A stretch of DNA of 39,047 nucleotides from Clostridia bacterium (GTDB lineage Bacteria; Bacillota; Clostridia; Oscillospirales; UBA644), in contig JAGAPC010000025.1 in the NCBI GenBank assembly GCA_017623475.1, forward strand, positions 1 through 39,047, read 5' to 3'. A program made the translations under genes and the position numbers. The notes beneath the pieces were generated by a model, which was given only the letters and a program-made list of their open reading frames with translations, did not search any database and was not told the origin of the DNA. Within the stretch, counting starts at the first letter, position 1. Every line of letters begins with the position of its first letter. Below, one piece after another: positions 8,910-15,284 of this stretch.

Positions 8910-9644
8910 TTATTCGGCTTGTTCTTCTTCGGAAACGGTTTCTTCCGATTCGGGCGCGTCGGGAGACGCCACGTACCGCGTCAACACCGGGAATACCAGA
9001 GAATTGGAAACGAACGCCATGACCGAAAACGCCAAGAACAGAACCACCGGGAAGGTCAAGGGCCAGAACAGGAAGGTCAGCACGACCAGCAGGGCAAAGA
9101 CCAAAAACATCACGACGTTCCGCCAAAGCTGCGTCATGGCAAGGATCACGCTGTTGCGGATCAGCTGCTTGACCGTAAGATCAAAGGAAACCATCATGGG
9201 GTAAATATAAAAGGAAGCAAAAAACAAAAGGTAGGCGAAAACGAACAAAACGACGACGGCGGCGGTGCGAAACCCTCCCGACACGTTCAGCGCTTCATCC
9301 GTCCAGCTGAAAAACGATCCCGCCAGCAACGCGCCGCAGACCAGCTGAATCAACCCGACCAGGAAGCCCTGCTTAAAATGCTCCTTACATTTTTCGATGA
9401 AATCCGTAAAGAAAAACACCGGCTTTCCCTGGGAAAAATTACGGCAAACGTAATTCATCGCCGCGGTGGCAGGTCCGATGGTGATAATCGGTACGCAGGC
9501 AAGAATGTACAGCAGATTGAGTAAGATCAGTTGCCAGAACCGATGAAGAAATTCCGTAAAAAACCGCTTTAACGACGTTTCTCCGGACACGTCGGCTTTG
9601 GTGACGCCCTTGCCTTCTTTGTTATAATTCGGAAATATACTCAA
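8910..9644 (-). CDS. YesL family (DUF624) membrane protein
   Basis: A 244-residue integral membrane protein of the YesL/DUF624 family, whose biochemical role is unknown; Bacillus yesL lies among sugar-use genes. After a short cytoplasmic start, the segment FWQLILLNLLYILACVPIITIGPATAAM is the recognisable family signature. About five to six hydrophobic spans follow, then an acidic tail (SEETVSEEEQAE). The start is taken as TTG at 9644 because GGAGGG lies six bases upstream and no ATG is suitably placed. It has its own strong promoter at 9674-9702 and is followed by a terminator-like hairpin. No sugar genes are adjacent, so context does not suggest a substrate. Confidence 0.85.
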   Translation of the reverse strand: MSIFPNYNKEGKGVTKADVSGETSLKRFFTEFLHRFWQLILLNLLYILACVPIITIGPATAAMNYVCRNFSQGKPVFFFTDFIEKCKEHFKQGFLVGLIQLVCGALLAGSFFSWTDEALNVSGGFRTAAVVVLFVFAYLLFFASFYIYPMMVSFDLTVKQLIRNSVILAMTQLWRNVVMFLVFALLVVLTFLFWPLTFPVVLFLAFSVMAFVSNSLVFPVLTRYVASPDAPESEETVSEEEQAE

Positions 9645-9673
9645 AATAATCCCTCCGCATTCGTCATATCCCC

Positions 9674-9702
9674 ATTATAACAAATTCCGAAGAAACTGTC
9701 AA
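9674..9702 (-). promoter_or_regulatory. Sigma-A promoter for the YesL-like gene
   Basis: On the minus strand, -35 TTGACA (9697-9702) and -10 TATAAT (9674-9679) are both perfect consensus with a 17-bp spacer. It lies 30 bases upstream of the TTG start. Confidence 0.85.
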
Positions 9703-9737
9703 GAGAAAACACGGATTTGTGCGGAATTTCCCGATTT

Positions 9738-10295
9738 TTACAACAAATCCCGAATTCCGGATAAAATCAGAGGAGAAAGGAACAGATCCCACAAAAGCAC
9801 GAAGGAAGAGCATTGAACGATAACGAGCGACCGAAGAAAGTACGGCTTCAAATCCTGAAAAAAGGGCGTCGTATCTCCCTTCCACCCCCGAAACAGGGAG
9901 AAAGACAGGGGCAGCGCATCCCGGGCGGCACGAATCAAAAGCAAGCACTCCGCCGCCGCAGAGGGAAACACGCACAACCCCAAGGGCAAAAAGCCTTTCG
10001 CGCCATAGACGGCAAGGAACAACCCCGCCGTATATCCCAAGCCGTAGGATTTATAAAAGACCAGCGGCAACGCAACCAGCCAGCCGAAGAGAAACACGCC
10101 GCAGCAAAAGACCAAAAGCACGTACAACGGCCCTGCCCCAAAGGCGCGCAGCCAATTCGTTTCGGTCTGGGAATTCAGATATTGCAATACCAGATCTCCA
10201 TTTTCTACTCCTCGAAGAAGCACCGTAATTACCCCGGAAAGATATCCGGCAAAGACCGTAACCGCCGCCCCAAGAAACGTCCGGTTGGATTCCAT
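9738..10295 (-). CDS. SpoIIM-like integral membrane protein
   Basis: A 185-residue membrane protein starting MESNRTFLGAAVTVF. The hydrophobic pattern is an N-terminal span with AGYLSGVITVLL, then a soluble loop, then GPLYVLLVFCCGVFLFGWLVALPLVFYKSYGLGYTAGLF as paired spans. FLPLGLCVFPSAAAECLLLI and C-terminal spans complete it. This order resembles stage II sporulation protein M, part of the forespore engulfment DMP complex in Bacillus, and dacF lying two genes downstream echoes the Bacillus spoIIM-dacF neighbourhood. The start at 10295 is chosen because AAAGGA lies eight bases upstream. A longer reading that runs back through the tRNA-Leu antisense strand is artefactual. Without a profile search the family call is moderate; a generic SpoIIM-superfamily protein is the alternative. 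Confidence 0.55.
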   Translation of the reverse strand: MESNRTFLGAAVTVFAGYLSGVITVLLRGVENGDLVLQYLNSQTETNWLRAFGAGPLYVLLVFCCGVFLFGWLVALPLVFYKSYGLGYTAGLFLAVYGAKGFLPLGLCVFPSAAAECLLLIRAARDALPLSFSLFRGWKGDTTPFFQDLKPYFLRSLVIVQCSSFVLLWDLFLSPLILSGIRDLL

Positions 10296-10425
10296 CGTTA
10301 TCATCCTTTCTTTTTTCATGCCGTATCGCGTCCCGTGGACATCCCTGAAACAAGATATGAATCCGTGAAAAAGAATAGAACCGAAAGAAAAATTTGAAAT
10401 AAATAAAAAAACGGCAAAAAAACTC

Positions 10426-10454
10426 TTGACAAATCCCCAAAAATATGATATACT
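10426..10454 (+). promoter_or_regulatory. Promoter of tRNA-Leu
   Basis: TTGACA at 10426-10431 and TATACT at 10449-10454 with a 17-bp spacer. The expected start of transcription is near 10461, eight bases before the tRNA 5' end. Confidence 0.88.
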
Positions 10455-10468
10455 TACAACGTTGATTC

Positions 10469-10555
10469 GCCGGTGTGGTGGAACTGGCAGACGCGCGGGA
10501 CTCAAAATCCCGTGGTAGCGATACCGTGTGGGTTCGACCCCCACCACCGGCACCA
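10469..10555 (+). tRNA. tRNA-Leu (anticodon CAA)
   Basis: An 87-base class II tRNA with CCA encoded at 10553-10555. The 7-bp acceptor stem pairs GCCGGTG with CACCGGC. The anticodon stem CGGGA/TCCCG (10496-10500, 10508-10512) holds the loop CTCAAAA, giving anticodon CAA at 10503-10505, which reads UUG. A long variable arm (GGTA-GCGA-TACC) and the T-arm GGGTTCGACCC complete the leucine tRNA. It has its own consensus promoter and terminator, so it is a single-gene unit. Confidence 0.97.
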
Positions 10556-10557
10556 TG

Positions 10558-10598
10558 AAAAAAGAGTCTTTTGTTTACCAGACAAAAGACTCTTTTTT
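10558..10598 (+). terminator. Terminator of tRNA-Leu
   Basis: A perfect 12-bp stem (10563-10574 with 10582-10593) with a 7-base loop, followed by a T run to 10598. The T run is also the left edge of the 95-bp repeat. Confidence 0.9.
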
Positions 10599-10687
10599 CA
10601 AACTAAGTGTGCCTTGCGGCACGATAAGCACACCTTCGGTGCGTGAAGCGATGCTACGCATCGTGAAGTGCCTGCGGGCGTGGGTGG
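10593..10687 (+). repeat. 95-bp direct repeat, copy 1 (hairpin array)
   Basis: Identical over 95 bases to 11561-11655, same orientation, start-to-start distance 968 bp. It contains small perfect hairpins: GTGCC-TTGC-GGCAC, CACC-TTC-GGTG, CGATGC-TAC-GCATCG and GCC-TGCG-GGC. GTGAAG occurs at 10643-10648 and 10663-10668 between hairpins. The two copies flank the S23-MazG gene pair. Confidence 0.95.
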
Positions 10688-10768
10688 CACACTTAACTTC
10701 ACGTTGTGCGAAGCACAATGCTTCACAGCGGCATTGCCGCTGCTTCACTTGGCGCAGCCAAACTTCAC
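10688..10768 (+). repeat. Extension of hairpin array in opposite polarity (copy 1 only)
   Basis: After GGCACACTT (10686-10694, inverted copy of AAGTGTGCC at 10605-10613) the array continues with CTTCAC spacers at 10697, 10721, 10743 and 10763. CTTCAC is the reverse complement of the GTGAAG used earlier. Between them lie perfect hairpins with 3-base loops: 10704-10718 (6-bp stem), 10726-10742 (7-bp) and 10749-10761 (5-bp). This part is absent from copy 2. Confidence 0.85.
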
Positions 10769-10826
10769 CAAAAGATTGCTAATTACCGCGCTTATGATAC
10801 AATATATTCAAATTGGAGGTGTCATT

Positions 10827-11180
10827 ATGTCTGAAAGTAAATTAAGAACACAGTCTATGGATTTCGCAGTATCCATCATCAACCTTGTTAAGTATCTAAA
10901 AGAAAAACGCGAATCTATCATATCCAATCAAATCGGCAGAAGTGGCACTTCTATCGGTGCTAATATCCGCGAAGCACAATATGCCCACGGAAAAGCGGAC
11001 TTTATTGCAAAACTACAAATCGCACTTAAGGAAGCAAACGAAACAGGTTATTGGTTGGAATTGCTGTTTAAGACAAATTACATATCTGAAAATGAATATA
11101 AGGCTCTTGATTCTGCTTGCACAAGCATTCGCGTTATGCTCATCTCCTCCATCAACACCGCAAAGGAGAACACAAAATGA
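10827..11180 (+). CDS. Four-helix-bundle protein (S23 / 23S rRNA intervening-sequence protein family)
   Basis: A 117-residue protein of the family first found as ORFs inside 23S rRNA intervening sequences and related in fold to Avd of diversity-generating retroelements; molecular function is unknown. Family features visible are LRTQSMDFAVSIINLV, the conserved SNQIGRSGTSIGANIREAQ, and ADFIAKLQIALKEANETGYW. The start at 10827 follows GGAGGT (10815-10820); longer readings run into the hairpin array. Its stop overlaps the MazG-like start (ATGA at 11177-11180), so the two are coupled. The pair is visibly more AT-rich than the flanking genes and lies between two 95-bp direct repeats, suggesting acquisition. 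No rRNA gene is nearby, so it is not a classical intervening sequence. Confidence 0.88.
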   Translation: MSESKLRTQSMDFAVSIINLVKYLKEKRESIISNQIGRSGTSIGANIREAQYAHGKADFIAKLQIALKEANETGYWLELLFKTNYISENEYKALDSACTSIRVMLISSINTAKENTK

Positions 11181-11506
11181 AAATTTCAATAGATGATTTA
11201 CAGGCGTATTTGGCAAACCGATATTGCGGCTGGGCAACCGAACAAAGTATGTTTATGAAGCTGGTGGAAGAGATTGGAGAGGTCGCGGAGGTGTTGAATA
11301 AACGAGCCGGCCGTAAAGCCTCTGACGAAAACGACCTGCACGAGCAATTGGGTGTTGAACTTGTAGATATGATACACTATATTGTCGCCATTGCCGCAAT
11401 TAACGAAATTGATCTCACAACACTCATGATCGAAAAAGATAAAAAAGCATCCGTCAAATATCATCACACCATTAATCTCGAAACCTTCTTATCCGAGAAA
11501 AAATGA
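11177..11506 (+). CDS. MazG-like nucleoside triphosphate pyrophosphohydrolase
   Basis: A 109-residue all-alpha NTP-PPase of the MazG-like superfamily, which hydrolyses nucleotide triphosphates to monophosphate and pyrophosphate. The metal-binding EExxE motif is in KLVEEIGEVAEVL, and the partner ExxD is in VELVDMIHYIVAIA, at the usual spacing. AAAGGAG precedes the ATG, which overlaps the S23-type gene stop by 4 bases. Substrate cannot be told from the sequence: house-cleaning of modified nucleotides, a phage-related or a stress role are all possible. Compositional difference from neighbours and the flanking repeats suggest it moves with the S23-type gene. Confidence 0.85.
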   Translation: MKISIDDLQAYLANRYCGWATEQSMFMKLVEEIGEVAEVLNKRAGRKASDENDLHEQLGVELVDMIHYIVAIAAINEIDLTTLMIEKDKKASVKYHHTINLETFLSEKK

Positions 11507-11560
11507 TTTGGTATACTTTTCACTTTTCTTACCTATAGTTGCGCACCGTTATACTTCTCT

Positions 11561-11655
11561 TTTTTTCAAACTAAGTGTGCCTTGCGGCACGATAAGCACA
11601 CCTTCGGTGCGTGAAGCGATGCTACGCATCGTGAAGTGCCTGCGGGCGTGGGTGG
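11561..11655 (+). repeat. 95-bp direct repeat, copy 2
   Basis: Exact copy of 10593-10687, again beginning in a T run (11560-11566) and ending at GGGTGG. Beyond 11655 the sequence diverges from copy 1: the inverted half of the array is missing. It lies between the MazG-like gene and the transglutaminase lipoprotein gene; nothing else is recognised in 11507-11759. Confidence 0.95.
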
Positions 11656-11759
11656 ATTTATTTCATTTCACATACTGCCATCAATATACGAGGAGCTTCC
11701 TGCCGCGAAAAAAGTTTTTTTACGAAACCCGTCCCGAAGAGATATAAGGAGCTGAGATC

Positions 11760-13259
11760 ATGCGCCCTATGATTCAAAAAATTCTCTGCCCTATTTTAAT
11801 ATTATCTATCGCCGCTTGCCTTTCTGCGTGCGGAGAGACGGAGGTTTTTGGAGATTCGGAGACGCAAAATTCAAACACAATCGTCTCTTCCGATTCCGAA
11901 ACGGAGCAATGGTTCGATTCCGTCACGAATACATCCTCCGAGACCGATGAGACGTCTTCTACGGACGGTTCCTCGGATTCGGACACGGATATTTCTTCTG
12001 CGGAGCTTCCGTCGGATTCCGAAACCGAGCAGGCGACCGATTCTCAAAATACGGACACCGCAACGGACACCGACACGAAAACGGAGACGTCCACCGACAA
12101 CCGTCCGTCGAATACGGAAACCGTCACCGACACCGTCACGGACACCTCCACCGCAACCGATTTGCCGTCCTCCACGGATTCGTCGGACACCGTTTCTACC
12201 GACACGAAGCCGGAAGATACGCCGGAGGAATCCGTACAAACGGATATTTCCCCCATTGATCCGGAAAATTATTTCGGGATCCGGTGGCTTGCAAAGCAAT
12301 CCAACGGAAGCAATTTAGTCAAGACCTATCGGGAATTGGTTGCAGGCGCCGAAAAATTACAGGAAGAAATCCCCCTGTCTGCCGGGATCTCCGAACAAGA
12401 GTTAAATACGGTTTGGTACTGCTTCCAGGCAGATTATCCCCAATATTTTTGGCTGGGAGACCGCTTTGAGTATTATCATCAAAACGACAAGGTGACCAAG
12501 GTCGTCCCCGCCTACATCGTTACGAAGGAAGACCTGCCCAAGGCGCAAAAATCCTTTGATTCCGCCGCAAAAAGGCTTCTTGCGGGCATCAACGCTTCCA
12601 TGACGCAATACGAGATTGAAAAAGTCCTTCACGATCGCATCGTTCTCCATTGTAATTACCGGGAGGCGGAAAACGCCCACAACGCTTACGGTGCTTTGGT
12701 CAACGGAGCCGCCGTGTGCGAGGGGATCACGAAGGCGTTCCAGCACCTTTGCCGATCGGTAGGCATCGAAACGTTGTTCGTGTTCGGCAAATCCAGCAAC
12801 CCCACCACGGGCGTCGTGGAAGGACACGCCTGGAACATCGTAAAAATCGACAAAAGCTATTATCACGTTGACGTGACCTGGGATAACGCGGGAGAACCGA
12901 CGGAAGACGAAATGCACTACACCTGGTTCAATCTTCCCACCCAATGGATCACCGAGGATCATGTTTTGGAGCAGCTGGGATATACCTATCCAAATTGCAC
13001 CGAAACCAAGGAGAATTTCTTCGTCAAAACCGACGGTCGGCTCTCCGCCTTGTCCATCGAAGGGGTCGTAAAACGGGCAATCAAGCACGGAGACGAGTAT
13101 TTCTTCCGGGCGTATTTAACCCATCAAGCCGATCCTTACCAATGGATGCAGGAAAACGCCGGAGCCTTGGCGAAAAAATTGGGCTTGAACGGCTACGAAT
13201 ATAAAATCATTACCGTGGGACACGAGGTTACCATTGTGATGAGCGATTATAAAGGATAA
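11760..13259 (+). CDS. Secreted transglutaminase-like lipoprotein
   Basis: A 499-residue exported protein. The signal peptide ends in the lipobox LSAC (cysteine near residue 24), predicting lipid anchoring on the outer face. Residues ~30-165 are a low-complexity Ser/Thr/Asp/Glu linker built on SETD- and TDTD-like units. A transglutaminase-like cysteine-peptidase core follows, with the apparent triad C320 (AAVCEGITKAF), H356 (GHAWNIVKI) and D371 (HVDVTWDN). The family includes peptidases, transglutaminases and cell-wall binding enzymes; the substrate is unknown. The ATG follows AAGGAG with 8-base spacing. It stands alone, between repeat copy 2 and a terminator. Confidence 0.85.
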   Translation: MRPMIQKILCPILILSIAACLSACGETEVFGDSETQNSNTIVSSDSETEQWFDSVTNTSSETDETSSTDGSSDSDTDISSAELPSDSETEQATDSQNTDTATDTDTKTETSTDNRPSNTETVTDTVTDTSTATDLPSSTDSSDTVSTDTKPEDTPEESVQTDISPIDPENYFGIRWLAKQSNGSNLVKTYRELVAGAEKLQEEIPLSAGISEQELNTVWYCFQADYPQYFWLGDRFEYYHQNDKVTKVVPAYIVTKEDLPKAQKSFDSAAKRLLAGINASMTQYEIEKVLHDRIVLHCNYREAENAHNAYGALVNGAAVCEGITKAFQHLCRSVGIETLFVFGKSSNPTTGVVEGHAWNIVKIDKSYYHVDVTWDNAGEPTEDEMHYTWFNLPTQWITEDHVLEQLGYTYPNCTETKENFFVKTDGRLSALSIEGVVKRAIKHGDEYFFRAYLTHQADPYQWMQENAGALAKKLGLNGYEYKIITVGHEVTIVMSDYKG

Positions 13260-13300
13260 AAAAATCCGCCGCATGGAGCGTTTCCATGCGGCGTTTCATT
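13257..13300. terminator. Bidirectional terminator
   Basis: An 11-bp stem (13267-13277 with 13283-13293) in the convergent gap between the transglutaminase gene and the PHP gene. A seven-A run on the left gives a strong T tract on the minus strand; the + strand tail (TTTCATTT) is weaker. Confidence 0.85.
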
Positions 13301-14082
13301 TAAAACAAATCAACCAGCAAAATTCCGTATTTCTTTGCCAGCTCCTCTGCCTGAAGGAAGGCGCAGTCCAGAGTGTCGGCGCTGTGGGAATCGGAGCCAA
13401 GGATGGCTTTTGCTCCGTGTTCGCCCAAAAATGCCAAAATTTCCTCCGACGGATAGGGAGTCGTCCGATGCCCCCGGGAAATGGCGCCGGTGTTGATTTC
13501 AAAAATCTTCCCGGCATCCAGCAGCTTCTTTGCGGCAGCCTGCCAGGCGGCGGTGTAGCGGGGGGTGGGACGGAACAGGGGCGTTCCCTTCTCGTCAAAT
13601 TTCGTAATCAGATCAAAATGACCGACGATTGAAATTTTGGGATCGGCGGCGTAAGAGGCAACCAACGCGAAATATTCTTCCGCCAAGGCGTCCGCATCCC
13701 CGTCGTAATAGGTTTCAATGGCGTGTTCCAAGGTCTCTCGGTTTGCGTCTAACGCAATATATTTTTCTCCTTTTTTCACCCAATGCACCGAGCCGATGGC
13801 GTACTCGAATTTCTCGGAAACGGGGTCGGAAAACGCGTCCTGCTCGATGCCGACGAAGACGTTGATTTTGTCTGCATAGTTCTCTTTTAATTGATAAAGA
13901 ACCTCAATATATTCGTCCATCCGCGACCGGGGAGTAACCCAATGGGTGCAAAAATCCGTGTAGGCGTGGTCGGAAATCCCGATGGAGGTAAAGCCCAAAT
14001 TTATGGCGGCTTGAATTACCTCTTCCGGCGAATTTTTTCCGTCGCTGAAATTGGTATGGGTGTGGTAATTATAACGAATCAA
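13300..14082 (-). CDS. PHP-family histidinol-phosphatase-like phosphoesterase
   Basis: A 260-residue metal-dependent phosphoesterase of the PHP fold. Metal-ligand motifs in order are HTHTNFSDG, GISDHAY, GIEQDAF, GSVHWV, GHFDLI and GSDSHS. ISRGHRTTPYPSEEIL near the C-terminus matches HisK-type histidinol-phosphate phosphatases, which dephosphorylate histidinol phosphate. No other his genes lie near, so another phosphoester substrate is possible. The start is taken as TTG at 14082, because AAGGGAG is eight bases upstream and homology begins with RYNYHTHT. The ATG 21 codons further upstream encodes an unrelated hydrophobic stretch overlapping the promoter. Transcribed from 14117-14145, divergent from the next lipoprotein gene. 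Confidence 0.85.
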   Translation of the reverse strand: MIRYNYHTHTNFSDGKNSPEEVIQAAINLGFTSIGISDHAYTDFCTHWVTPRSRMDEYIEVLYQLKENYADKINVFVGIEQDAFSDPVSEKFEYAIGSVHWVKKGEKYIALDANRETLEHAIETYYDGDADALAEEYFALVASYAADPKISIVGHFDLITKFDEKGTPLFRPTPRYTAAWQAAAKKLLDAGKIFEINTGAISRGHRTTPYPSEEILAFLGEHGAKAILGSDSHSADTLDCAFLQAEELAKKYGILLVDLF

Positions 14083-14116
14083 CGGTGTTTCTCCCTTCTT
14101 TTTCCTGGGTGCTTCT

Positions 14117-14145
14117 ATTATAGCACAAGAAACAAAAAAAAGCAA
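14117..14145 (-). promoter_or_regulatory. Promoter of the PHP phosphoesterase gene
   Basis: On the minus strand, TTGCTT (-35, 14140-14145) and TATAAT (-10, 14117-14122) are separated by 17 bp, with TGC directly before the -10. It lies about 35 bases upstream of the TTG start. Confidence 0.75.
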
Positions 14146-14206
14146 GTACCCAAAAGTTTGTCGTTTTGCACATTTTTCAAAGACCTTTTTTGTATAAAGC
14201 GCGGTC

Positions 14207-14235
14207 TTGACAGGGACAAAAGCCCGTGTTATAAT
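14207..14235 (+). promoter_or_regulatory. Promoter of the 14269 lipoprotein gene
   Basis: TTGACA (14207-14212) and TATAAT (14230-14235), both perfect, with a 17-bp spacer. The GTG start is 34 bases downstream. Confidence 0.88.
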
Positions 14236-14268
14236 GAAAGTAGAAGATACAAGAAAGAAGGGATTTTT

Positions 14269-15228
14269 GTGAAAAAGCGTCTGTCTCTTATTTTACTGCT
14301 GATAATAACAATACTTTTGACTGCCTGTGCGCCGACGGAAGTTCCGGACGGCACGACCACGGAAAATTCCGATGAAATCCCTACTTCAAATAGACTCCCC
14401 ATCACCTTCTACTACGGAGCGTTTGAAGAAATGCTTCACGATGCGACCGACGTTGTAATCGGAACGTGTAATGGAACACGCGAAACCAATCAAGGCGAGG
14501 TCGTACAGTTTCTCGTTAAAAAACGGTTTCTTGGTGATGAACGAAATAAAACCGTTTCCTTTTCTTTATCAGAAGGTCCCTGCCAAGTGGAAGGAACGGA
14601 CATCGTTTATAGCCCACAAGATTTGAACTTTGAATATAATAACGACTACCTATTGGTTCTTCGACGGTATGTCTCCGCCTTTTCCGATTCTTATGTTCTT
14701 ATGGGAGATATTTATCTCCCCTTATACGATTTTTCCGCCTTTACCCTGTACCACGGTAAACCGGAAAATCACGTCAATGGGAAAGTTCCGAACAATGAGG
14801 AAGAATTGTATCAATTCATTCAAGATCATATCAATCCGGAAAGCCCGAAATATTTAACCCGGGAAGGATCGGAGCACGAGGGATTAAGAGGCGATGAATT
14901 ACTTCGCGATGCGGCAAAAAAACAAAGATCCCTCTCCAGAATTGAATTGGTAGAATTCGTCACAGTTGCTACCGGATCAAAATATCAAATTTACCTTTGC
15001 CGGGATTTGAATTCCGATTCCGAAGAATTGATTCCCATCCGCTTTCCCTTGGAATACCCCCTGGCGGAATCCGACCAATATGCGGCAATTGTCAGCGGTC
15101 CGATTAAACTCTATTCAAGCCATGGTTCCGAGTCAGAATATTGGAAGCTGTACGGAAGGTACGCCCTTTGGCCGGTGGAAGCCTATACGGAGTTGGAAGC
15201 AAAATGGCAGACCTTCGCTTCTGAATAA
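14269..15228 (+). CDS. Lipoprotein of unknown function
   Basis: A 319-residue exported protein starting at GTG (14269) after GAAGGGA. The signal peptide KKRLSLILLLIITILLTAC ends with a lipobox, predicting a lipid-modified cysteine near residue 20. The mature part has a short Thr/Glu/Ser-rich linker, then a mixed alpha/beta domain with DATDVVIGTCNG and VVQFLVKKRFLGDE. It contains no motif I can name. The DVVIGTCNG opening loosely resembles secreted proteins that begin with a small beta-barrel, but this is only an impression. A longer in-frame reading exists upstream but would overlap the promoter and the PHP gene. It is monocistronic: own promoter, own terminator. Confidence 0.8.
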   Translation: MKKRLSLILLLIITILLTACAPTEVPDGTTTENSDEIPTSNRLPITFYYGAFEEMLHDATDVVIGTCNGTRETNQGEVVQFLVKKRFLGDERNKTVSFSLSEGPCQVEGTDIVYSPQDLNFEYNNDYLLVLRRYVSAFSDSYVLMGDIYLPLYDFSAFTLYHGKPENHVNGKVPNNEEELYQFIQDHINPESPKYLTREGSEHEGLRGDELLRDAAKKQRSLSRIELVEFVTVATGSKYQIYLCRDLNSDSEELIPIRFPLEYPLAESDQYAAIVSGPIKLYSSHGSESEYWKLYGRYALWPVEAYTELEAKWQTFASE

Positions 15229-15236
15229 TCATTTTT

Positions 15237-15278
15237 AAAGAGAGATTCCCCCGCCGTTGCGGGGGAATCTCTCTTTGT
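15237..15278. terminator. Bidirectional terminator between convergent genes
   Basis: A perfect 16-bp stem (15239-15254 with 15259-15274) with a 4-base loop and a short T tract on the + strand; AAA on the left gives a T tract for the minus strand. It separates the lipoprotein gene from the convergent sugar-isomerase-like gene. Confidence 0.9.
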
Positions 15279-15284
15279 TCATCG

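Noticed and set aside
10296..10556. N-terminal extension of the SpoIIM-like protein reading GVEPTRYRYHGILSPARLPVP
   Set aside because: This is the well-known translation of the antisense strand of a tRNA-Leu gene and its promoter region; the real start with a ribosome binding site is at 10295.
10599..11655. CRISPR array or integron attC sites suggested by repeated hairpins
   Set aside because: Repeats are short with no unique spacers of constant length, no cas or integrase gene is near, and the hairpins lack paired GTTRRRY/RYYYAAC core sites; a single ACTTAAC match is not enough.
10593..11655. 23S rRNA intervening sequence carrying an S23 ORF
   Set aside because: No rRNA sequence flanks the cassette; it lies between a tRNA gene and a protein gene.
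10469..11660. Classical tRNA-targeted integrative element
   Set aside because: No integrase gene and no repeat of the tRNA 3' end downstream; only the hairpin repeat is duplicated.
13891..14268. Extended N-terminus for the 14269 lipoprotein
   Set aside because: The extension overlaps the PHP gene antisense and the promoter; GTG at 14269 with a signal peptide and lipobox is the sensible start.
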